The notes under the pieces are model-generated. The model saw nothing but the letters and a program-made list of their open reading frames with translations, searched no databases and had not been told where the DNA came from. Position numbers and translations under genes: made by a program. From Thermoplasmata archaeon (GTDB lineage: Archaea; Thermoplasmatota; E2; UBA202; JdFR-43), in the NCBI GenBank assembly GCA_021162065.1, contig JAGGZK010000059.1, forward strand, positions 1 to 41,228: 41,228 nucleotides of DNA, read 5' to 3'. Positions 35,545 through 41,228 of the stretch are shown in pieces. How positions within the stretch are numbered: the first letter of the stretch is position 1; each line of letters starts with the position of its first letter.

Positions 35545-37479
35545 TCACCAGTTAACGATGAAAGCATTTATGACGTCCTCACAATATTTATCATTGCGAT
35601 GCCCGATTGCCTTTATTTCATACCATCCAAATGCCGCCTCATCGAACAACCATCTCGTTTCATTTCCGGAGTATTTTAGCTCGTTGTTAATGTAAATATT
35701 GATAGAATCAATATTCAATGTTGATGTCTCTATGGTTATTTTACCTATAACCACCGTCTTTTCTGTGGGCATAATTTCCCTGTCATTTATGTATAAATAG
35801 CCTCTCGGCTTGGTGATGTTTATTCCTATTGTTTCGTTTAAAATCAACTTCATGATGAACAAATCCCCTCTTTCCAAGTAACACCCATACTCCCCAGTGT
35901 AAATCGCCTTTCCTGTCTCCACATTTCCATCAATATCTCTTTTCATGTATTCGACACTTTCTACATCATAAGGGAATTTTATCTTTAATGTCGTATCCTC
36001 ATATGCATAAAAAACTGATGTTTTTCCAACGCTTGCCACTCCCTGAAATGGTTGTTGTAAAGCATCGTTGAGAATATTGGAGATGGGATAACTTGTTTCC
36101 CCATCCAAACCTGCTCCATTGATGAAAACAAAATTGCCATTTTTTATTATGAATGCATACTCCTTTCCATGGACCTTACCTGAAGAGAGTACCTCTCCAT
36201 ACACATTCTGGGATTCGATGCTGTTGAAGAGATACCAGTCATTGCTGAGATGATAGTAGCTGGTGCCTTCATAGGTTGCCAGTATTCTTGTTGTTCCAAA
36301 AAGGGTTTCAAATTCATTTTGATTTATGCCAAGATAGCCCCTCACCGTGCTCCATTCATCACCTCTCGGCAAATCATAAGCCACTTCAAAAAATACAGGT
36401 TTGCTCTGGTTGAACAGGGAAAGTATAGAGGGTGGAAGATGTAATGTTGTATTCATTCTTCCTCGAGTATAAACATAATATGCTGATGCATCCTCCAGTG
36501 GCTTATCCGTTATGAAGACCCTGTAACCACTTGCCTCAGCAGCATTGGCAATGGCGGAATAGGAAATATCAAAAAGTTGCCAAGCATCCATGTCCTCCTT
36601 TTCATGGGTAAGATAGATTACCACATTCAATATGGGCTTGTTATCATCATAGGTAAAATTTTCCACCATATCTCCTATCTCGCTGGGTTCAAAATTCTCA
36701 AAGGTTTCCTTGTCATAAATCATGGCAAAAACATATTCGGGGTTATATTCAACTGCCCTAAAGGCCAGCACATTCTCCATATTCTCGATACTACCCAGAG
36801 CCCAATCGTCAGGACAACTTTTAATCCACAATTTCTTTTCAAAAGGAAATGCAAAACCCGCCGCCATCTCCCATCTCGCCAAATCATCATTCATGTAATA
36901 ATCCTCCGTCATCAATATGCTGCAGTTTGCATAGGCATCAAAAACTGTACTCCCCTCGCCATTAAACCACGCCACATCATAGGGTATATGCTTGTGTATA
37001 TATGGAATCCCGTAATCATTACATTTTTCATACACCGCCGCCATCCATTCGGAAGGAAACATTTCCTCTGAAATGCCATCCACACCGTAATCTATCAACT
37101 CCTCCACGATTTGCACCACATCCTCCGTCGTGGGCGTTCTTCCGGGATTTCCGTAGTTATCTCTCAATTTCCATGCGAGCGTTTGTATATCTACGTAAAC
37201 CTTTACTCCCTTCTCATGAGCGTTTTGTATTAGCAAGGATAGTAAATCCCCTCCATATTCCCATCCAAGAGATTGCAATGTTGGCGATTGAAAATAATAA
37301 TCCCATGGCATCGCATTGAAAAGTATTATGCTGTATCTCTTATCATAACAGGAGTTAACAAAATCTTCCACGCCCATCTCATTTATGAGTTCCACACCAT
37401 CGCAGTGGATTCCATACTGGAGGGCCTGGGCGGCAGGTGCTAAAAGCAGGGCTATAAGGACGGCGGCAACCCCTTTCAT
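35545..37479 (-). CDS. Secreted protein with TIM-barrel/glycoside-hydrolase-like N-terminal region
   Basis: Signal peptide MKGVAAVLIALLLAPAAQA; LIQNAHEKGVKVYVDIQTLAWKL, IVEELIDYGVDGISEEMFPSEW; beta-rich C-terminal region. Confidence 0.7.
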   Translation of the reverse strand: MKGVAAVLIALLLAPAAQALQYGIHCDGVELINEMGVEDFVNSCYDKRYSIILFNAMPWDYYFQSPTLQSLGWEYGGDLLSLLIQNAHEKGVKVYVDIQTLAWKLRDNYGNPGRTPTTEDVVQIVEELIDYGVDGISEEMFPSEWMAAVYEKCNDYGIPYIHKHIPYDVAWFNGEGSTVFDAYANCSILMTEDYYMNDDLARWEMAAGFAFPFEKKLWIKSCPDDWALGSIENMENVLAFRAVEYNPEYVFAMIYDKETFENFEPSEIGDMVENFTYDDNKPILNVVIYLTHEKEDMDAWQLFDISYSAIANAAEASGYRVFITDKPLEDASAYYVYTRGRMNTTLHLPPSILSLFNQSKPVFFEVAYDLPRGDEWSTVRGYLGINQNEFETLFGTTRILATYEGTSYYHLSNDWYLFNSIESQNVYGEVLSSGKVHGKEYAFIIKNGNFVFINGAGLDGETSYPISNILNDALQQPFQGVASVGKTSVFYAYEDTTLKIKFPYDVESVEYMKRDIDGNVETGKAIYTGEYGCYLERGDLFIMKLILNETIGINITKPRGYLYINDREIMPTEKTVVIGKITIETSTLNIDSINIYINNELKYSGNETRWLFDEAAFGWYEIKAIGHRNDKYCEDVINAFIVNW

Positions 37480-37524
37480 ACATCAATATAATCTTACATC
37501 TAATATCTTTTTCTTTTCTGTTCC

Positions 37525-38445
37525 CTATGTCTTTTTCCTCTCATTAAGCCATATTCTGCCCTTCTTTACCTTTAAGACTTCCATCTTCTCCAGCATTTCC
37601 ACTATTTCCTCCGCAGCCGATGGGGAAAGAAACACTTTATGATTCTCCTCTTCAATTTTCATTATCTTCTCAAAAAATTCATCCATCTCCATCCTCCCCT
37701 CGATTTTTTCAATTATCATTGAAATAACATCAGAAAGTACTGCAAGTTCAATATACTCTGGGTTTTTCACTGCAAGGTTCTTTAATTTTTCAGATTCATA
37801 AAATATGTCAGCAAGGTTTGCATAGACGTCAATCTGTCTGTCAATATAGGTATCGAAGGTATATTCAATCCCCAGTTCCTCAGCCTTTTTGTCATCGATA
37901 CCTTCAACATACAGCATGAGTATTGGGTTATCAGGCAGCATCCCGTATATCTTTCCTTCCTCATATTTCACTCCATTAAGTTTCAACATTTCATTTATAC
38001 CTTCCACAATCTTTATGGCATCTCCAAAACGGTCGAGAAATTCCTTCATTTTCTCTGCTTCCATCCCCCTAACCATCCTTTCGAACTCTTCCATCCTCTC
38101 GGACTTATTTTCCTTTATAACCTCAAAAAATTTTTCCACCATTTCTTTGTCATAATCGGGCATGAGCTTCAGTATCAATTTCTTTTCAAAATCCATCTCC
38201 TCCATTCCCTCCTTGAGTATATCTCTAACATATTCAATATAGTTCTCCCATTTCTGGAGCATATCCTTTAACTCGCTTTCCCCATACTTCTTTTTAATTT
38301 CATCCATTTTGCCCTTTATAAAATACCTTCCGCGAAGCCGTATATTGAGGGAGGGTTTTGTTTCCACCCTTATCTTCGCCCCTCTCAATTCCTGCAGAAT
38401 TCTCTGTACCTCTTCCTCACCAAAAGTTCCCAGATAGACTCTCAT
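37525..38445 (-). CDS. Uncharacterised mostly helical protein
   Basis: Start at MRVYLGTFGEEEVQRILQELRGAKI. Long charged helices. Confidence 0.75.
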   Translation of the reverse strand: MRVYLGTFGEEEVQRILQELRGAKIRVETKPSLNIRLRGRYFIKGKMDEIKKKYGESELKDMLQKWENYIEYVRDILKEGMEEMDFEKKLILKLMPDYDKEMVEKFFEVIKENKSERMEEFERMVRGMEAEKMKEFLDRFGDAIKIVEGINEMLKLNGVKYEEGKIYGMLPDNPILMLYVEGIDDKKAEELGIEYTFDTYIDRQIDVYANLADIFYESEKLKNLAVKNPEYIELAVLSDVISMIIEKIEGRMEMDEFFEKIMKIEEENHKVFLSPSAAEEIVEMLEKMEVLKVKKGRIWLNERKKT

Positions 38446-38579
38446 ATATATAATCAACACATCCTCATTTAACGTTTTTTATCGGCATCTTCCAAGTTTT
38501 CAAAAACAGGGAAGTTACAGAAATAACTCCATTTGCAGAGGGTAAAAATTTTTTATATCTCTTCATGTTATAAACTTGA

Positions 38580-38801
38580 ATGAAAACATACATTACCATA
38601 ATCTTCACAAGCGAGGGAGCCAAGCCATCGGAGGTAAAAAGCCGCCTGATGGGCCTGGGCTTTAAGGCAATGAGAGGTAGCTATGACTTTTTTTATGAGT
38701 GGGAAAAGGAGCCGGATATAGAAACGCTTCTTGATTTTGCAGACAGGATTCATACAGCCCTTGAAGGGTTGAACGTTATGTTTTCTCTTGAAACTGTATG
38801 A
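38580..38801 (+). CDS. Small uncharacterised protein (73 aa)
   Basis: Compact alpha/beta-like MKTYITIIFTSEGAKPSEVKSRLMGLGFKAMRGSYDFFYEWE. TATA-like tttttatatc about 25 nt upstream of the ATG. Confidence 0.7.
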   Translation: MKTYITIIFTSEGAKPSEVKSRLMGLGFKAMRGSYDFFYEWEKEPDIETLLDFADRIHTALEGLNVMFSLETV

Positions 38802-39677
38802 TCATTTTTTAATGGCGATGCCAATCACATCTTTTATGCTCGTGTATCCATGCTTCTCCAGCCATTCTTCCAGTTCTTTGGCTATCTCCGAAAATATACT
38901 TACATCCCTGTAATATACGCCCGCACCTATCTGGACGGCTCTGGCGCCCGCCATCATGTATTCTATGACATCCTCCGCCCTTGTTATTCCTCCCACTCCG
39001 ATTACAGGGATTTCATAATTGGAAGAGATTTCATAAACACATCTGATTCCAATGGGTTTTATTCCTTTGCCCGAATATCCCCCTACCCTGTTGCCCAGGA
39101 TGGGGTGGCCGGTTTCAATATCTATGGCCATCGCCTTTACGGTATTTATCGCCACCACCGCATCTGCCCCTCCTTCAATGGCCCTCTCTGCCCTGTTAAG
39201 AATATTCTCCATTCCAATCTTTACAAATACGGGTTTGCCCGCCTTTTTTACCTCCTTTACAGCATCCGGTATCTCGTCTTCAGGATATTCAGCTCCCACT
39301 CTTTTCGCATGGGGGCAGCTCATATTCATCTCGATGGCCTTCACATATGGAGAGATTTTTCTGGCAACATATCCGAATTCCTCCGCATTTCCTCCGAATA
39401 CACTTCCTATCACATTCTCCACGCCAACTTCCTCCAGCTCCCTCACATATTCTTCCACACCAGGATTTGCAAGGCCTATGGCGTTCAATATGCCATATTC
39501 CATCTCATAAACAACAGGATTTTTGTAGCCCTTTCTTTCCTCTCTCCCCACAGATTTTGTTACAACAGCCCCCGCATCCACAAACCTTTCCATGCTTTCC
39601 TTCGTCAAATCTAAGATGCCAGAAGCAAGCATGAGGGGATTCTTCATTTTTATTCCTGCAATCTCAACCCTAAGCAT
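38802..39677 (-). CDS. pyrD: Dihydroorotate dehydrogenase
   Basis: MKNPLMLASGILD, NAIGLANPGVEEY, EMNMSCPHA, KPVFVKIGMENI, PVIGVGGITRAEDVIEYMMAGARAVQIGAGVYY. Confidence 0.93.
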   Translation of the reverse strand: MLRVEIAGIKMKNPLMLASGILDLTKESMERFVDAGAVVTKSVGREERKGYKNPVVYEMEYGILNAIGLANPGVEEYVRELEEVGVENVIGSVFGGNAEEFGYVARKISPYVKAIEMNMSCPHAKRVGAEYPEDEIPDAVKEVKKAGKPVFVKIGMENILNRAERAIEGGADAVVAINTVKAMAIDIETGHPILGNRVGGYSGKGIKPIGIRCVYEISSNYEIPVIGVGGITRAEDVIEYMMAGARAVQIGAGVYYRDVSIFSEIAKELEEWLEKHGYTSIKDVIGIAIKK

Positions 39678-39706
39678 ATTTTTAAATGCGTTCTCTATTT
39701 AAATTA
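39678..39706. promoter_or_regulatory. 29-bp divergent promoter region between pyrD and nop5 with two TATA-like boxes
   Basis: ATTTTTAAATGCGTTCTCTATTTAAATTA. A TATA-like motif on each strand sits about 23 bp from the opposite start codon. Confidence 0.6.
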
Positions 39707-40663
39707 ATGCCATATTTGAAGACAACATGGTTTGGAACCTTTCTTTATGACGACGAGAAAATAATAGACAAGAGACTTTTCCCCAAGGAGGCCGAGAAAA
39801 TAGCAGAACGGCTTCATAAGATCCAGAAAGGAGAGGTGCTGGAAGAGGAAAAAGAATTCGCCGATTACAGGCCGGTTGTGGATGAAACCCGACTCAAAAA
39901 TCTGGGCAGAATGGGAATCGTAAAAAAACTCGAGGTAAAAGGAGAGGATTACGGATATGATGTCTCCCTCCTCCATGAGGCCACTCTCCTGCTATCGAGA
40001 AAGAAGATAGGAGAACAGCAGGCTGACAGAAGTAAAAGGCTGGGGGAGGCGGTGGAAGCCCTTGATGATGTGATAAAAATAATAAACATTCTTCTGGAGC
40101 GACTCCGTGGATGGTATGGCTACTTCTCCTTCGGTGAGGTGGAAGATGGGAAGGAGCTGATAGAAAAAATAAAACATCTGAGGATAGGCACGGAAAGGGT
40201 GGATGAAATGGAGCAGGAGAATATGGCCAATATGGCGGAAATCCTTGCCTCTCTGTACTCCTGCCGGGAAAAACTGGAGGATTATGTGGAGGAAGTTGTC
40301 AAAAAAATAGCCCCCAATGTGGCGGCCATAACAGGCCCCAATATAGCAGCGCGTCTCATATCCCATGCAGGAGGTATAGAAAAACTGGCCATGTACCCCT
40401 CCGGCACCATCCAACTTCTTGGAGCAGAAAAGGCTCTTTTCCGGCACATAAAAGAAGGGACACCGCCTCCAAAACATGGTGTGATTTTTCAGCATGAAAT
40501 GATAAACAAGGCACCTCGCAACAAAAGAGGAAAAATAGCCCGTCTTATGGCAACCAAAATCTCCACGGCAGCCAAAGCAGATGCCTTCACAGGTAATTTC
40601 ATAGCCGATGATTTAAAAAGAGAGATGGAAAAAAGATACAGGGAAATAATGGAGGAAGGTTAA
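39707..40663 (+). CDS. nop5: NOP5/NOP56-type C/D box RNP protein
   Basis: NOP domain: APNVAAITGPNIAARLISHAGGIEKLAMYPSGTIQLLGAEKALFRHIKEGTPPPKHGVIFQHEMINKAPRNKRGKIARLMATKISTAAKADAF. Confidence 0.94.
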   Translation: MPYLKTTWFGTFLYDDEKIIDKRLFPKEAEKIAERLHKIQKGEVLEEEKEFADYRPVVDETRLKNLGRMGIVKKLEVKGEDYGYDVSLLHEATLLLSRKKIGEQQADRSKRLGEAVEALDDVIKIINILLERLRGWYGYFSFGEVEDGKELIEKIKHLRIGTERVDEMEQENMANMAEILASLYSCREKLEDYVEEVVKKIAPNVAAITGPNIAARLISHAGGIEKLAMYPSGTIQLLGAEKALFRHIKEGTPPPKHGVIFQHEMINKAPRNKRGKIARLMATKISTAAKADAFTGNFIADDLKREMEKRYREIMEEG

Positions 40664-40670
40664 TTTCCAT

Positions 40671-41228
40671 CTATGGAAATATAAGAGGGAATAAGAGATG
40701 CAGAAGCTGATGCAACAGGGAAGCCAGTGCTTTCAGTGGATATGTTGCATAGGGATGCACAAGGGGCATTGACACCACCAACCCCTCACTCCATTCGCTT
40801 TCCCCTCCATTGACATCCTTTGCCTTCACTTTTATGGTGTAATTTCCCATGCTTTTCCAGGTGTGGGAGGCATTACACATGCTTCCGCTTTTATATGGAT
40901 CAAGCCATCCGCTCGTGCTTCCGTCGCCCCAGTCGAAGAGGTAATACAGGTCATCCCCATCCGGATCTGTGGTGAAGGAAGAGTAGGTATACGACTGATT
41001 TATGACTCCTGCCACAGGCCCCATGGGACGGGATGGCTTTTCTGGAGGAGTATTCTGAGAGGCCATGGTGGTGAATTTCCAGATGGGGCTGGAGGAGGAA
41101 TGGTTATGGCCATCGAAAGCAACGATGCACCAGTAATAGGTGGTGGAGTATTGGAGAGTAGATGGCGTATAATGGCGTGCGGATTGGTTGGACTTTACCT
41201 TTGGAGGTGGCGAGGAATCGCCAAAGTA
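40671..41228 (-). CDS. Surface/extracellular protein, C-terminal part with FnIII-like and PKD-like domains (5' partial at the window edge)
   Basis: Frame stays open to the window edge (…TLQYSTTYYWCIVAFDGHNHSSSSPIWKFTTM…), then PKD-like DPDGDDLYYLFDWGDGSTSGWLDPYKSG..ASHTWKSMGNYTIKVKAKDVNGGESEWS. Confidence 0.78.
   Translation of the reverse strand, partial: YFGDSSPPPKVKSNQSARHYTPSTLQYSTTYYWCIVAFDGHNHSSSSPIWKFTTMASQNTPPEKPSRPMGPVAGVINQSYTYSSFTTDPDGDDLYYLFDWGDGSTSGWLDPYKSGSMCNASHTWKSMGNYTIKVKAKDVNGGESEWSEGLVVSMPLVHPYATYPLKALASLLHQLLHLLFPLIFP

Noticed and set aside
38850-39614. 254-aa plus-strand ORF antisense to pyrD
   Set aside because: Shadow ORF; pyrD motifs are clear on the minus strand.
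1-41228. CRISPR arrays, rRNA genes, complete IS elements or inteins
   Set aside because: No regularly spaced direct repeats, rRNA signatures, intact transposases with terminal inverted repeats, or intein splicing motifs were seen in the window.

Overview
This window looks archaeal, probably euryarchaeal or Thermoplasmatota-like (inference). Supporting signs are leaderless or TATA-type promoters, nop5, preQ0/archaeosine genes, split transketolase, class III (prepilin-type) signal peptides and a PGF-CTERM-like C-terminus. From left to right it contains: a proline-dehydrogenase-like flavin/Fe-S operon; a Cys-rich ferredoxin-like protein; an ABC-class ATPase; a queD-queC-(lipoprotein)-queE preQ0 operon; an AhpD-like protein and RNase Z; a tRNA-His(GTG) gene whose T-loop appears interrupted by a 49-nt intron; transaldolase; a five-gene aconitase / citrate lyase (citDEF) / isocitrate dehydrogenase operon; split transketolase; a marR-MATE operon with a 16-bp perfect palindromic operator candidate; an amidohydrolase; a ten-gene AT-rich operon (27.07-35.54 kb) encoding eight prepilin-like proteins, a coiled-coil membrane protein and a PGF-CTERM-like surface protein; a secreted TIM-barrel-like protein; pyrD and nop5 sharing a 29-bp divergent promoter; and a partial FnIII/PKD surface protein. 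The strongest candidates for something under-described are (1) the ten-gene pilin-like operon with no ATPase or platform gene in it, (2) the T-loop intron in tRNA-His, and (3) the citrate lyase operon whose CitD has Arg where the prosthetic-group Ser normally sits. No searches or folding programs were run. All family calls come from reading the sequences.
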